A DNA stretch of 64,000 nucleotides from Ferruginibacter albus (GCF_020042285.1 NZ_CP083388.1:3250001-3314000), one strand, 5' to 3'; shown: positions 34,446-44,815, counted from the stretch's first letter. Notes: generated by a model from the sequence alone, not told the origin. Program-made: numbers and translations.

Positions 34446-35732
34446 CTACTTACCACGTTTTTGCATCGAAGGAGGTAAGTCGATCACAGTTCTGAAACCG
34501 ATATATGATTTTGACGTATCCTGATATTCGTATGTACGTGTGCTTGTTTGAAGATAATAAGCCACATCTTTCCAGCTACCGCCACGAATAACTTTACGTT
34601 TCATACGTGGAGGGTCAGACTCTTTTGCGTTATAACGAATATCCGGGTTTTCATCATGTTGGAAAGAATAACCACCTTCATAATATAAAGAAGATGTCCA
34701 TTCTGCAACATTACCAGCCATACAATATAAACCAAAATCGTTCGGCCAATAAGCATCGGCTCTTACTGTGTAATAACCTCCGTCTTCCGGATAGTTACCA
34801 CGACCTGGTTTAAAGTTGGCTAACAAACAACCTTTTTTATTTCTTAAATAAGGACCGCCCCAAGGATAAGGTGCTTGTGAACGACCGCCACGGGCTGCAT
34901 ATTCCCATTGAGCTTCTGTTGGAAGTCTGAAATCAGATTCTGATGCTCTGTTTTTGCTTTCTAAGAACGCATTGTAATAATGTGTTCTCCATTCGCAGAA
35001 AGCAGTTGCCTGTTTCCAGTTAATACCTACTACAGGATAATTCCCGAAAGCAGGGTGAGCAAAGTATTTTTTAGACATTGGCTCGTTATAAGAGTAAGAA
35101 AAATCTCTTATCCAGCATAATGTATCAGGGTAAACTTTTACGTCTTTTTTTACAATAAATTTAGAACGGGGTTCGCTTTCGTTTTCTCTTTTTGCAGCTT
35201 CTTTATAATCGAAAGTTTCAGAGTGGAAAACTATTTTAGCAGGATCAATTTCTTTTTTGTCAAAAATTCTGTTGTCAGGAGTAAACAACATAGCATCGAT
35301 CTTTTCCAATGTCTTGTTATCACCCCATTTAATAGTAGCCGCTTTTTTAGGATCGATCAATTCACGACCATCTTTTGTTTGCTTTACATATCCCATCAAT
35401 TTAGCAGCAATTGAGTCTCTAACCCAATTAGTGAACTGACGATATTGATTATTGGTGATTTCAGTAGCATCCATCCAAAAGCCGCTGATGGAAACCTGCC
35501 TGTTGCGTGCGGTAAAATTGTAATTGATATCTTCATCGCTTGGGCCCATGTGGAAGGTCCCTGGTGGTACGTATACCATACCATACGGCTGTGTCATCAT
35601 CCAACGGGCACCGGGAGCAACTCCGTGCAATTGTCCGTCAGGAGGAAGAGTACTACCACTCTTTTTAGAACAACTTTGTATAGAGGTAGCGGTAGCAACT
35701 ACAGCCACAATAATTAGCAAGCGATTCTTCAT
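34446..35732 (-). CDS. gldK: T9SS/gliding lipoprotein GldK
   Basis: The start is at MKNRLLIIVAVVATATSIQSC (35732), a lipoprotein signal with lipobox SIQSC, giving 428 residues. The body is a formylglycine-generating-enzyme/sulfatase-modifying-factor fold without obvious catalytic use: VPPGTFHMGPSDEDINYNF, FWMDATEITNNQYRQFTNWV, VVGINWKQATAFCEWR, RLPTEAQWEYAARGG and RKVIRGGSWKDVAYYLQTS. This is typical of GldK/PorK. GldK forms rings with GldN at the inner face of the outer membrane. It is the first gene of the gldKLMN operon. Confidence 0.95.
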   Translation of the reverse strand: MKNRLLIIVAVVATATSIQSCSKKSGSTLPPDGQLHGVAPGARWMMTQPYGMVYVPPGTFHMGPSDEDINYNFTARNRQVSISGFWMDATEITNNQYRQFTNWVRDSIAAKLMGYVKQTKDGRELIDPKKAATIKWGDNKTLEKIDAMLFTPDNRIFDKKEIDPAKIVFHSETFDYKEAAKRENESEPRSKFIVKKDVKVYPDTLCWIRDFSYSYNEPMSKKYFAHPAFGNYPVVGINWKQATAFCEWRTHYYNAFLESKNRASESDFRLPTEAQWEYAARGGRSQAPYPWGGPYLRNKKGCLLANFKPGRGNYPEDGGYYTVRADAYWPNDFGLYCMAGNVAEWTSSLYYEGGYSFQHDENPDIRYNAKESDPPRMKRKVIRGGSWKDVAYYLQTSTRTYEYQDTSKSYIGFRTVIDLPPSMQKRGK

Positions 35733-35757
35733 TTTCTTATACTTTGGGAATAATGGG

Positions 35758-35765
35758 CAAATATA
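35758..35765 (-). promoter_or_regulatory. Possible -7 box of the gldKLMN operon
   Basis: TATATTTG on the minus strand lies 25 bases before the gldK ATG. No -33 element is seen at the usual 18-20 base distance, so this is tentative. Confidence 0.3.
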
Positions 35766-35876
35766 ATGATTATTTTCAATTGTGTACATTTTCAATTCTT
35801 TTATGAAAAATTTAATAATTACCTAATTATCATAAAGAAAGTAAACGTTTATTTCAATCAAATATTGCTCTTTTAC

Positions 35877-37919
35877 TCAATTTTTGGACAGTTTATTTAG
35901 CAAATCCTGTGCCGTACTAACAGGCTCTAAGCAAGCATAGTTTTTACATAGGTAAATTAACGTTTCTTTGGCAGTTTTTTTATCCAATAAAGGAAATTGA
36001 GCATCTGTTTTTGCCGAACACATTAATATTTTATTTGGTATATACTGCTTTGTTATTTCAAGATTAAATTTTTGATAATCTTCTCCTATTATCGCTATTT
36101 CATTAATGCCAACAACTTTTTGTAGTAAAAATATTGTCCATTGACCAAAAGAGCCCGGATATTTTTTTAATAATGGTAATAATCCGTCCAACATTTCATC
36201 TGCCCTAGTCCTCCACTCGGACTTGTCGAAAATGACAGATAATTTTAATAAGTTACTGGCCATAACAGAGTTGCCCGCAGGTGTTGCTCCATCATAAATC
36301 TCTTTTTTACGGACAATAATATCATTTTGATCATTTGCGGTAAAGAAGAAATAGGGAGAATTTGTATCGCCAAATTGTTGTATTGTATATTCAGCATACT
36401 GTTTTGCTATGTACAGGTAGTCTTGCTTAAGTGTTATTTCATAAAGATGAATATAAGCGTCTATCAAGTAAGCATAATCATCCAGAAAAGCAGGATTTTT
36501 AGCAACGTCATTTTTAAAGGTATGGAAGAGCTTTAAAGAAGATTCGGGAAAATTTGCCTCAATAAATGCAATAGTTTCTTCAGCAAGATCTTTATACCTA
36601 TCATTATTTAAAGCTGCAGCCGCTTTGCAAAGCGCTTTTACCATTAATAAGTTCCAGCTTAAAATAATTTTATCATCCAGCCCCGGACGTGTGCGCTTGT
36701 CTCTTTCAACGGATAGCTTTTGTAAACAAGTGCTCATCTTGTCTTCAAAATCTTTGGGCTCCAGAAAATTGTCTTTTGCAAACTTTTCCAAAGGCACAAG
36801 CACCCTCAGTATGTTCTTTTCTTCCCAATTACCGTGCTCCGTTACATCAAAACAGTTACAAAACAATTCAGCATCGTCATTAAGAATATTTTCAATTTCT
36901 TTTTTTTGCCACACATAATACCTGCCTTCTTCTCCTTCGCTATCAGCATCTAAAGCCGCATAAAAGCCGCCCGTAACATTACCCAATTCATTTTGTACAA
37001 AAGCAATGGTTTTATGGATCGCTTTTTCATAGTGATCGTTACGTGTAAGCTGGTACGCATCGCAAAGTACATTTATCAATAAGGCATTATCATACAGCAT
37101 TTTTTCAAAGTGCGGAGCCAGCCATTCTTTATCCGTACTATAGCGGGCTAATCCTCCGGCAATATGATCATAAATACCTCCTTGCAACATTTTATCAATT
37201 GAAAGCAATGCCTGGTCCAGTGCGGTTTTTTCTTTTGTGAAATGATAATACTGAAGTAAAAACTGTATGGTAAAGGTTTGCGGAAATTTTGGAGCTCTGC
37301 CAAAACCGCCCCATTCTTTATCAGCCGTGTCCATTATGGTTTGAAATATTTCATGGCAATGTTCCATTAAATTATGCTCAGGAACAATTGCAGCATTTTT
37401 TGCCTGTCCGAAACTGTTGGACTGCCGCAGGTAATTGACCATATTATCAGCCTGGCTTATAATCTCATCCCGACGCTCTTTCCAGGCGGTTGCAATTGCC
37501 ATTAATACCTCTTTCCACGATGAACGATTAAATGCCTGCACGGGTGGAAAATAAGTACCCCCATAAAAAGGCTGGGCATCGGGTGTAAGAAAAACATTTA
37601 GGGGCCAGCCGCCGCTACCCGACATTGCCTGTACGGCATCCATATAGACATGGTCCAGATCAGGGCGCTCTTCCCTATCGATCTTTATATTAATGAAATG
37701 CTCATTCATGATAAGGGCTGTGGACTGATCTTCAAAACTTTCCCTTTCCATTACATGACACCAATGACAAGCCGAATATCCAATACTTACTAATATTGGT
37801 CTATTCAATTCTTTTGCTTTCTGCAACGCTTCTTCACCCCATGGATACCAATCTACCGGGTTATGTGCATGTTGTAATAAATAAGGACTGGTTTCGTGTA
37901 TTAACCGATTGGTGGACAT
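35877..37919 (-). CDS. DUF255 thioredoxin-domain protein (YyaL/SPATA20 family)
   Basis: A 680-residue cytosolic protein. The N-terminal thioredoxin-like domain has [29 protein letters not shown] and the CxxC motif at Cys51-Cys54 ([17 protein letters not shown]), then [16 protein letters not shown] and [26 protein letters not shown]. The remaining 500 residues form an alpha/alpha-toroid like those of N-acylglucosamine epimerases ([38 protein letters not shown]). The family is widespread and still lacks a defined reaction. A -7 box (TACCTTTG) lies at 37946-37953. It is upstream of, and on the same strand as, gldKLMN but separated by about 145 bases. Confidence 0.9.
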   Translation of the reverse strand: MSTNRLIHETSPYLLQHAHNPVDWYPWGEEALQKAKELNRPILVSIGYSACHWCHVMERESFEDQSTALIMNEHFINIKIDREERPDLDHVYMDAVQAMSGSGGWPLNVFLTPDAQPFYGGTYFPPVQAFNRSSWKEVLMAIATAWKERRDEIISQADNMVNYLRQSNSFGQAKNAAIVPEHNLMEHCHEIFQTIMDTADKEWGGFGRAPKFPQTFTIQFLLQYYHFTKEKTALDQALLSIDKMLQGGIYDHIAGGLARYSTDKEWLAPHFEKMLYDNALLINVLCDAYQLTRNDHYEKAIHKTIAFVQNELGNVTGGFYAALDADSEGEEGRYYVWQKKEIENILNDDAELFCNCFDVTEHGNWEEKNILRVLVPLEKFAKDNFLEPKDFEDKMSTCLQKLSVERDKRTRPGLDDKIILSWNLLMVKALCKAAAALNNDRYKDLAEETIAFIEANFPESSLKLFHTFKNDVAKNPAFLDDYAYLIDAYIHLYEITLKQDYLYIAKQYAEYTIQQFGDTNSPYFFFTANDQNDIIVRKKEIYDGATPAGNSVMASNLLKLSVIFDKSEWRTRADEMLDGLLPLLKKYPGSFGQWTIFLLQKVVGINEIAIIGEDYQKFNLEITKQYIPNKILMCSAKTDAQFPLLDKKTAKETLIYLCKNYACLEPVSTAQDLLNKLSKN

Positions 37920-37945
37920 TTGGGAATTTTGAATTGTTTATGCTT

Positions 37946-37953
37946 CAAAGGTA
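37946..37953 (-). promoter_or_regulatory. -7 box upstream of the DUF255 gene
   Basis: TACCTTTG on the minus strand ends 26 bases before the ATG at 37919. No clear -33 element at the expected distance. Confidence 0.35.
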
Positions 37954-38051
37954 AAGCATAGTAATTCCAGATTATAGAAGAACAATATCAAGGAAACATG
38001 AGATTCATCTCATTTATAAAATTCCCCCGGTCTGTAATTCCAAAATTTGGA

Positions 38052-38837
38052 TTATTTTTTTCTAAGAGAAGCGAGGAAAAGTTCCAACGCAGAAACCATA
38101 CTGGGTGCCTGAGGTTGCGGTGCCTTAATATCTAAAGTTAAACCAGCATCTTCTGCTGCTTTAAAAGTATTGGCACCAAATGCTCCGATCTTTGTTCCGT
38201 TTTGCTTGTATTTAGGAAAATTCTCAAGCAAGCTTTTAACACCGCCGGGTGTGAAAAAACAAATAACGTCAAAATTGCGTGCAATTACTTCTTTAATATC
38301 ATTGCTGATGATCCTGTATAAAACCGGTGTAGCATATTCACAATGATGTGATTTTAACCAGTTGGTTATTTCGCTATCAAACGATTCTGAAGTGGGGTAT
38401 AAAAATTTTTCGTTTTCCTTATGTTTATTAATTACATCAAACAAGCTTTTATTGCTTCCATCAGCGCCATAAAAAACTTTACGCTTTCTGTATAAAATAA
38501 ACTTTTGAAGATATAAAGCTACCGCTTCGGTAATGCAGAAATATTTAGTATCCTGGGAAATGCTGATCTTCATCTCCTCGCAAATGCGGAAAAAATGATC
38601 TATAGCATTGCGGCTGGTAAAAATCACAGCCGTATAATTTGGAATGTCTATTTTTTGCTTGCGAAATTCTTTTGCCGGAATTCCTTCTACGATAATAAAA
38701 GGATGAAAATGCAACTCGATGTCGTATTTTCTGGCAAGATCGAAGTACGGCGATTTTTCTCCTTCCGGCTTGGGTTGTGTAATGAGAATCTTCTTTACCG
38801 CCTTATTTTCAGTGTGTTTTTCCCCGTTTTTAACCAT
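38052..38837 (-). CDS. hemD: Uroporphyrinogen-III synthase
   Basis: This 261-residue protein with the two-domain HemD fold cyclises hydroxymethylbilane to uroporphyrinogen III in heme synthesis. Recognisable segments are KKILITQPKPEGEKSPYFDLARKYDIELHFHPFI, TAVIFTSRNAIDHFF, YFCITEAVALYLQKF, LYPTSESFDSEITNWL, CFFTPGGVKSLLENFP and KIGAFGANTFKAAEDAGL. Sequence conservation in this family is low, but the order of motifs fits. The DUF4271 membrane protein gene lies directly upstream and ends 26 bases before its start; the pair is conserved in Bacteroidota. A possible -7 box (TAACTTTG, 38859-38866) overlaps the end of that gene. Confidence 0.85.
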   Translation of the reverse strand: MVKNGEKHTENKAVKKILITQPKPEGEKSPYFDLARKYDIELHFHPFIIVEGIPAKEFRKQKIDIPNYTAVIFTSRNAIDHFFRICEEMKISISQDTKYFCITEAVALYLQKFILYRKRKVFYGADGSNKSLFDVINKHKENEKFLYPTSESFDSEITNWLKSHHCEYATPVLYRIISNDIKEVIARNFDVICFFTPGGVKSLLENFPKYKQNGTKIGAFGANTFKAAEDAGLTLDIKAPQPQAPSMVSALELFLASLRKK

Positions 38838-38863
38838 ATATTATTCCCAATGGTAGTGCAAAG

Positions 38864-39805
38864 TTATAGATTTTTGATTAACAAAATCATTAATACCTTG
38901 TAAATCAGTAAAAGCGGTAGAGCTTCTGTACCTATTATATAAATAAAGAAATGAAACCTGCTGACTTTTAATTTGTTTTGCAATAATCCGTAAGAACGAA
39001 AAAAGCGAAGAAACAACAATACTAGTAATAATACCAGCGAAACCAATATGGCTGTATTTGCCAATGCCGGGTCTGAAAATGCTAAAATGAACACTAACGG
39101 CAATAATAATATGGCAGTCATCTTATTTATTAAAAAAATTACAAATAAATAAGTATTCGTAATTTCTTTATAGCCGGTAAGCCATCCTGTAAATTTCAAC
39201 ACAATGAATTTTCCTATATAGATCACAGTTAGGCAGGCAATACAACAAAGGATGATAAAGTTTGTTTCCGATGGCTTTACAGCATAGTAATGACGGATCA
39301 AAAAATAGCTGTAAACACCGCTCGTTATAACAAAGAAAATATTGAAAAATAAAGATGCCTGTTTTGATTGGAGCAATTGATCGGTTAGCTGGTTTTGCCG
39401 TAATGATGTATTAAAGAAAACCTGGAACAGGTTCTGAAAATATCTTGCATAAAACAGTCGTAGAAAAGCAAGAAAGAAAGTAACCGTCAACAACAGGTAA
39501 AAAACAAAATCCTGCGGTGTTCTTTTTTTCAGTATTTCTTTGCTGGCCTCCGGAACACCTTTTATGTTCACAAATTTATTCTCCGCCAAAGACGTTGCTA
39601 CAATATCAAAATAGCTTTTTGCATGTACAGGCGTTTTTTTTATCTGGGTTGGAAGAATAGCAGAATCTTTTTTAAGAAGTGTATCTTTTTTTACCGAATC
39701 CTTCTTTATTGCAAGCGAATCTTTTAAAAAAGATGAATCCTGCACTTGTGCAAATAATAAACCGGGAAATATAATAAGGAGTAACCAATAGAAGAGCCGC
39801 TTCAA
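38864..39805 (-). CDS. DUF4271 family membrane protein
   Basis: A 313-residue protein with a signal peptide (LLLIIFPGLLFAQ), then a Lys/Asp/Ser-rich low-complexity segment made of KKDS-type repeats (about residues 25-55). The rest has about seven hydrophobic helices, with the family core LFYARYFQNLFQVFFNTSLRQNQLTDQ. DUF4271 proteins are typically encoded next to hemD in this phylum; no function is known. A -7 box TACTTTTG (39822-39829) lies 16 bases before the ATG. Confidence 0.8.
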   Translation of the reverse strand: MKRLFYWLLLIIFPGLLFAQVQDSSFLKDSLAIKKDSVKKDTLLKKDSAILPTQIKKTPVHAKSYFDIVATSLAENKFVNIKGVPEASKEILKKRTPQDFVFYLLLTVTFFLAFLRLFYARYFQNLFQVFFNTSLRQNQLTDQLLQSKQASLFFNIFFVITSGVYSYFLIRHYYAVKPSETNFIILCCIACLTVIYIGKFIVLKFTGWLTGYKEITNTYLFVIFLINKMTAILLLPLVFILAFSDPALANTAILVSLVLLLVLLFLRFFRSYGLLQNKLKVSRFHFFIYIIGTEALPLLLIYKVLMILLIKNL

Positions 39806-39881
39806 CTCTGAATGTTTTAAACAAAAGTAAGTATTTATTACACGATTAAGGGAACGAATTCCATGAAGTAAAAACTGCTAT

Positions 39882-41684
39882 TTAAAAATAGTTTATATAC
39901 CCGAAATGTATCTTGGATGCTTCTCTTAGATCAAACGGCACATCATTTCGTATGCCGGCAGCATAACTAATATTCAATAATCCTACCTTGGTTTCAAACT
40001 CCATTCCAATGCCTAAGCCTGTAAACGTATTATTAATATCCACACCCTGGAATTTATTTTTAACCCATCCCATGTCAACAAAACCAAAAAAGTAAGAATT
40101 CAATCCAAATAAATAACGATACTCTGCAGTTGCAACTGCATATTGGGTAGCGTAAATACTTTCTTCATCAAAGCCACGCAATAATTTATACCCTCCTATC
40201 TGAAACAGTTCATTTCTAAAAACATCTTCGCTGCTGAATACGCCAATATTCATGGCTCCTTTTACAGTGCTTTGCTTACCTAATTGAAAATAATGTGCGC
40301 CACTTGCCGTAATCCTGAATTGATAGCTACGCAATTTTAAAGAATCGTATAAAGAAGCATAATTAAAAGTGGGATCTTTTATAGCCAGAATGGTATTGTT
40401 CTTTTCTATATTTTTTATACCTACGGTTGCTATCACATTAATATCATTACCATTCTTAGGATTAAAATGGTAATTAGTGTTATTCCATTGATAGTCTATT
40501 CCCACATTTACAGAACTAACATCAATATTAACAGGCAGCTGCCGGGTAGCTTTCACCTGGTTGGTATCAACACCCGATTCCAACAAAATAGTGCTTTGGC
40601 TTTGAATAAATATTTTTCCGGTTTGATTGGCGGACAAAAGATATTGCAACCCTAACTGTGCATTCAATTGCAGGTAGGCAGAATCTTTTTTAAACATGCT
40701 GAACGAAAAATCAATTCCGAAAGGCGATTTAAAAATATAAGGTTGCTGATACCCTAAATCTAATTTTGGGGAACTTGGTTGCAATTGCTGCCAGTTAAGC
40801 AATAAGCTTTCTCCGGCACCAAAAGCATTCTTTAAATTTAGATTAGCCGATCCCGTTAGTTGCAATTGACCGGTTTCTGTATTAGTGGGCATTAAGCCTA
40901 TCAGCACATCTACCTGGCTGCTTTTTTTAGGTTGCAGGTAAACATTTAAAATAGAACCTGTACCCAACATGGTTAGGTTAGATGCCTGGAACTCCTGAAC
41001 GTAAGCCAGGTTAGATAGTTTTTTGCTTACCTGTTTCAGCTTTTCAATATTGTATATATCACCATTGTTAATGCCCAGGTATTGTTGCAGGAAACGATTG
41101 GATATTTTTGTATTGCCGTAAATGCGGATACTGTCAATATGATATAACGGACCGGCTTTTACTTTAAGCTGTGCGGTTATGCCTTTTTCGTTTTGTTGAA
41201 TACTGTCTAAAAAAACGCCTGCAAAAGGGAAGCCCGTTTTTTCGTAATAATTTAAAATACGTTGCTGTATCTGTTGCAACTGTTGCATATTGATGGGCTT
41301 ATTCTCTATATTAGCCGCTATATAGCCGCTTTCATCCAATGCGTTTTTATCAACACTATCGGTATTTATTTTAACCCAGGTATATTTATTGCCTACATAT
41401 AAATGGATTGTGGTATACAATGAATCATAAAATATACTATCGACGGATGCCGTTATATAGCCCTTTGCATTTAATTGTGCAGGTAGTTTATTTACATATT
41501 GAGCGCAGCTTAGCTGAGTAGTAAAATCTGTCTGAAGATTTAATGACTGTTGAAACGAACTATCTTTGTCAATACAAATTATGTTTAAGCGATATTGGGC
41601 AGCAGACTTTGAGGCAACAAAAAAACTCACAATTAGAATTAGTAATTGATAATTTATAATTGATAATTTTTTTTTATCGCTCAT
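39882..41684 (-). CDS. BamA/TamA-type outer membrane protein with POTRA domains
   Basis: The start is at MSDKKKLSIINYQLLILIV (41684), which avoids overlap with the divergent hemW gene and gives 600 residues. A signal peptide ends near SKSAAQ. Residues up to about 240 contain POTRA-like units (GITAQLKVKAGPLYHIDSIRIYGNTKISNRFLQQYLGI and NIEKLKQVSKKLSNLAYVQEF). The C-terminal half is an Omp85 barrel (LGLQYL..., LFQIGGYKLLRGFDEESIYATQYAVATAEYRYL, FGFVDMGWVKNKF, GLGIGMEFETKVGLLNISYAAG). The GYKLLRGFDE segment resembles the conserved L6 VRGF/Y motif. It is probably an accessory assembly or transport factor; the main BamA is not implied. Confidence 0.85.
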   Translation of the reverse strand: MSDKKKLSIINYQLLILIVSFFVASKSAAQYRLNIICIDKDSSFQQSLNLQTDFTTQLSCAQYVNKLPAQLNAKGYITASVDSIFYDSLYTTIHLYVGNKYTWVKINTDSVDKNALDESGYIAANIENKPINMQQLQQIQQRILNYYEKTGFPFAGVFLDSIQQNEKGITAQLKVKAGPLYHIDSIRIYGNTKISNRFLQQYLGINNGDIYNIEKLKQVSKKLSNLAYVQEFQASNLTMLGTGSILNVYLQPKKSSQVDVLIGLMPTNTETGQLQLTGSANLNLKNAFGAGESLLLNWQQLQPSSPKLDLGYQQPYIFKSPFGIDFSFSMFKKDSAYLQLNAQLGLQYLLSANQTGKIFIQSQSTILLESGVDTNQVKATRQLPVNIDVSSVNVGIDYQWNNTNYHFNPKNGNDINVIATVGIKNIEKNNTILAIKDPTFNYASLYDSLKLRSYQFRITASGAHYFQLGKQSTVKGAMNIGVFSSEDVFRNELFQIGGYKLLRGFDEESIYATQYAVATAEYRYLFGLNSYFFGFVDMGWVKNKFQGVDINNTFTGLGIGMEFETKVGLLNISYAAGIRNDVPFDLREASKIHFGYINYF

Positions 41685-41724
41685 ACTATTACAAACGGTT
41701 GTCAATATTAAATCAAAAAAATTA

Positions 41725-42852
41725 TTGTCAGGCATTTATATACATATTCCCTTTTGTAAGCAGGCTTGTAATTATTGCAATTTTCATTTTTCTACTTCCT
41801 TAAAACAAAAGCAAGCCTTTATAGACGCTTTACTGAAAGAGATCGACCTCACTTCTCCCTATTCATGTTCCGAAAAAATCGAAACCATTTACCTGGGCGG
41901 TGGTACGCCAAGCATTTTAGATATAGATGATATCACACGAATATTTGAAGCATTGAATAAAAAATTTTTAGTTACTGTTAATGCGGAGATCACTTTAGAA
42001 GCAAATCCTGATGATATCACTTCTAACAAATTGAAAGACTGGAAAAAAGCAGGTATTAATCGTTTAAGTGTAGGCATTCAATCTTTCTTTGATGAAGAAT
42101 TAAAATGGATGAACAGGGCGCACAATGCCAATGAATCTTTGGTTTGTATTGATACAATAATGGAAGAAGGGTTTACCAATTTTTCTATTGATTTAATTTA
42201 CGGCTCCCCTCTTTTAAGTAATGATGGATGGAAAAGAAATGTAGAAATTGTTATTGAAAAAAATATTCCCCATATCTCCTGCTATGCTTTAACTGTTGAA
42301 CCTAAAACAGCATTGGATAAATTAATTGCTACAAAAAAATCGTTACCAACTGACAGTGAAAAGCAAGCCGGGCAATTTTTATTATTAATGAATTGGATGC
42401 ATGCTGCAGGCTATGAGCATTATGAAATAAGCAATTTTGCAAAGCCCGGCATGAGAAGCAAACACAACAGCAGTTACTGGCAGGGAAAAAACTATTATGG
42501 CTTTGGTCCATCTGCGCATTCTTATAACGGCAAAACAAGAAGATGGAATATTGCCAATAATTCATTTTACATTGACTCAATAAACAAAAATATTATTCCT
42601 TTTGAAGAAGAGATACTCAGCAAAACACAACAATTGAACGAGTATATAATGACATCCCTCAGAACAATAGAAGGCTTAGATCTAAATTTTGTAAAGGATA
42701 AATTTGGAGAAGAAGCAAAAAATAAGCTGCAAATCGCAAGCAAAAAGTATGAAAGCAAATTAAAATTCGAAGACCAGCAATTAATACTTACTAACGAAGG
42801 AAAATTATTTGCAGACGGGATTGCTGCAGACCTGTTTGAAACCGAAAGCTAA
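41725..42852 (+). CDS. hemW: Radical SAM heme chaperone HemW
   Basis: This 375-residue protein begins at a TTG codon (SGIYIHIPFC), with no ATG available upstream. The radical SAM cluster is Cys11-x3-Cys15-x2-Cys18 (FCKQACNYCNF). Further motifs are TIYLGGGTPSIL, ITLEANPDDIT, GINRLSVGIQSFFDEELKWMNRAHN, SIDLIYGSPL, and the C-terminal HemW domain (SKHNSSYWQGKNYYGFGPSAHSYNGKTRRWN). HemW proteins bind heme and are related to, but distinct from, oxygen-independent coproporphyrinogen oxidase. The gene is divergent from the barrel protein and converges with gpsA. Confidence 0.9.
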   Translation: MSGIYIHIPFCKQACNYCNFHFSTSLKQKQAFIDALLKEIDLTSPYSCSEKIETIYLGGGTPSILDIDDITRIFEALNKKFLVTVNAEITLEANPDDITSNKLKDWKKAGINRLSVGIQSFFDEELKWMNRAHNANESLVCIDTIMEEGFTNFSIDLIYGSPLLSNDGWKRNVEIVIEKNIPHISCYALTVEPKTALDKLIATKKSLPTDSEKQAGQFLLLMNWMHAAGYEHYEISNFAKPGMRSKHNSSYWQGKNYYGFGPSAHSYNGKTRRWNIANNSFYIDSINKNIIPFEEEILSKTQQLNEYIMTSLRTIEGLDLNFVKDKFGEEAKNKLQIASKKYESKLKFEDQQLILTNEGKLFADGIAADLFETES

Positions 42853-42855
42853 GGA

Positions 42856-43902
42856 TCACACCAGTTCTGTTTCTATAAATTTAAATCCTTCTTCTGCTGA
42901 TAACTGCTCCCACAAAATTTTATACACCGTTTCGGCTATCGGCATTTCGGCTTTTATTTTTTGGTTGATGAGATACATGCATTTGCTGGCATTATACCCT
43001 TCTGCCACCATATTCATTTCCAGCTGCGCCGACTTAACAGAATATCCTTTACCTACCATGTTGCCAAACGTTCGATTGCGACTATACAACGAATAACAGG
43101 TTACCAACAGATCGCCTAAATAAACAGAAGCTGCATAGTTGGTAGTATAGTGCTCTAAATTTACAATTCTGTGCTGTCCGTGCTCAATAGAACCAACCTG
43201 AATATTCTGGATGCCAACCTTACGTAAAAAAACAGCCATTTCATCGGCACTATTAGCGATCAATACGCTCAAAAAATTATCTCCATAATCCAACCCGTGT
43301 GCAATGCCGGCACCAATTGCATAAATATTTTTTAATACTGCCGCATATTGAACTCCATAGATATCATGGTTTTCAACCGTATTCAAATACTCGTTCTTAA
43401 ACCTCATCGCAATTTCATGTGTAGTCTCTACATCTACACCTGAAAAAGTTAGATAAGATAATTTTTCTGCCGCTATTTCTTCTGCGTGGCAGGGACCTAA
43501 TACTGCAAAATAATTTTTCAGCTCTACATCAAATTCCTGTTGCAAAACATCATTCAATAAAACATTCTTATCGGGCACAATACCTTTAATAGCGTTAATG
43601 ATCTTCTTTCCTTTAAAAATGTTTTTGTCTAATCCTTTTAAGATATCTGCTATGTAAGCAGATGGGACTGCCATTACAATACAATCAGAATTAGCAATTA
43701 CTTCAGATGCATTAGTCGTTAACGTTAGTTTGGAAACGTCAAAATAAGCTGCACTTAAATAATGAGGATTGTGACGGCGGTTTTTAATTTGGCTGATAGT
43801 AGCCTCATTCCTGTTCCACCAATAAATAGCATTACCGTTGTCGGTTAAAATTTTTGCAAGAGCTGTTCCCCAGCTTCCACTTCCTAATATTCCGAATGTC
43901 AT
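42856..43902 (-). CDS. gpsA: NAD(P)H-dependent glycerol-3-phosphate dehydrogenase
   Basis: This 348-residue enzyme reduces dihydroxyacetone phosphate to sn-glycerol-3-phosphate, the backbone for phospholipids. It has the Rossmann glycine motif GILGSGSWGTALAKIL, the SDCIVMAVPSAYI and NAIKGIVPD segments, GPCHAEEIA, and the catalytic-lysine helix YAAVLKNIYAIGAGIAHGLDYGDN, followed by the C-terminal helical domain ending QLSAEEGFKFIE. Length is normal. It is downstream of rnc on the same strand, 65 bases away. Confidence 0.95.
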   Translation of the reverse strand: MTFGILGSGSWGTALAKILTDNGNAIYWWNRNEATISQIKNRRHNPHYLSAAYFDVSKLTLTTNASEVIANSDCIVMAVPSAYIADILKGLDKNIFKGKKIINAIKGIVPDKNVLLNDVLQQEFDVELKNYFAVLGPCHAEEIAAEKLSYLTFSGVDVETTHEIAMRFKNEYLNTVENHDIYGVQYAAVLKNIYAIGAGIAHGLDYGDNFLSVLIANSADEMAVFLRKVGIQNIQVGSIEHGQHRIVNLEHYTTNYAASVYLGDLLVTCYSLYSRNRTFGNMVGKGYSVKSAQLEMNMVAEGYNASKCMYLINQKIKAEMPIAETVYKILWEQLSAEEGFKFIETELV

Positions 43903-43967
43903 AATTAGTAATTACTAAACAGTACTACGCCAATAATTATTAATTGTTAACTACAAATTATAATTAT

Positions 43968-44672
43968 TTAAAGTCCTAATTTTTCTACAGCTATTTGTGC
44001 AGCAATCTGGCTGGCATCTTTTTTATTAAATCCTTTTCCTTCCGAAACCAATTCTCCATCTATTAAGGCTCCTATTGTAAATAAACGCCTACCGTTTTCA
44101 AAACTTTCGGATAAGGTCTCAAAATCCAATACCTTACCATTTTTATTTGCCCAGCCGTACAATTTATTTTTTATGTTGATCTCTACTGCTTCCAGGTCAT
44201 CGATAAATAAGTGAGGGAGAATAACATATTTTTCAACCCATTGCTGTGTTTTATCGTAACCTTTATCCAAATAAACAGCACCAATCAAGGCTTCCAGCGT
44301 ATTACCAAATATTTGAGAAATTTTGAGAGAGCTATCGTACTTATTGTAAATGGTGATCTTTTTCAACCCCATCTTTATTCCAATTTCATTCAGCTGTTGG
44401 CGGTTTACCATTTTGCTGCGCATTTCCGTAAGAAAGCCTTCGCCTTTGTATGGATATTTTCTAAAAAGATAATGAGCTACAACAGAGCTCAATACAGCAT
44501 CCCCCAAAAACTCAAGGCGTTCGTTATTTTCATCTGCACCTTCACGTACAGAGCGATGGCTTAAGGCGGTTTTGTATAAACTTAAATTACCCGGAGTAAA
44601 TCCTAAAACATTGCTAAGCTGTTTTCTAAACTCTTTGTGGGTTCCGCTAAATAAATCTTTAATGAATTGCAA
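43968..44672 (-). CDS. rnc: Ribonuclease III
   Basis: This 234-residue double-strand-specific RNase processes rRNA and structured mRNAs. The catalytic domain carries the signature NERLEFLGDAVLSSVVAHYLF, starting near residue 50, and the second acidic motif NTLEALIGAVYLDKG. The C-terminal double-stranded RNA-binding domain spans about residues 165-234 (KLYGWANKNGKVLDFETLSESF... FNKKDASQIAAQIAVEKLGL). It follows acpP and fabF on the same strand, the common acpP-fabF-rnc order, although 143 bases separate it from fabF. Confidence 0.95.
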   Translation of the reverse strand: MQFIKDLFSGTHKEFRKQLSNVLGFTPGNLSLYKTALSHRSVREGADENNERLEFLGDAVLSSVVAHYLFRKYPYKGEGFLTEMRSKMVNRQQLNEIGIKMGLKKITIYNKYDSSLKISQIFGNTLEALIGAVYLDKGYDKTQQWVEKYVILPHLFIDDLEAVEINIKNKLYGWANKNGKVLDFETLSESFENGRRLFTIGALIDGELVSEGKGFNKKDASQIAAQIAVEKLGL

Positions 44673-44815
44673 AATATTGGAAACTAAGTTTAGTCGAAAT
44701 TAATATTATTTGCGGCAAAATAAAAAACTATTCGTTAATAGTTCAATAAAGAAATGATGTACAAGGGAGTGACACAACAATGATGAAGAATGAATAAGTG
44801 TTTGTTACAAAAAAT

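Noticed and set aside
38859-38866. Strong hemD promoter
   Set aside because: TAACTTTG fits as a -7 box, but the upstream TTTG is only 15 bases away and overlaps the DUF4271 coding end. It is mentioned only as a possibility.
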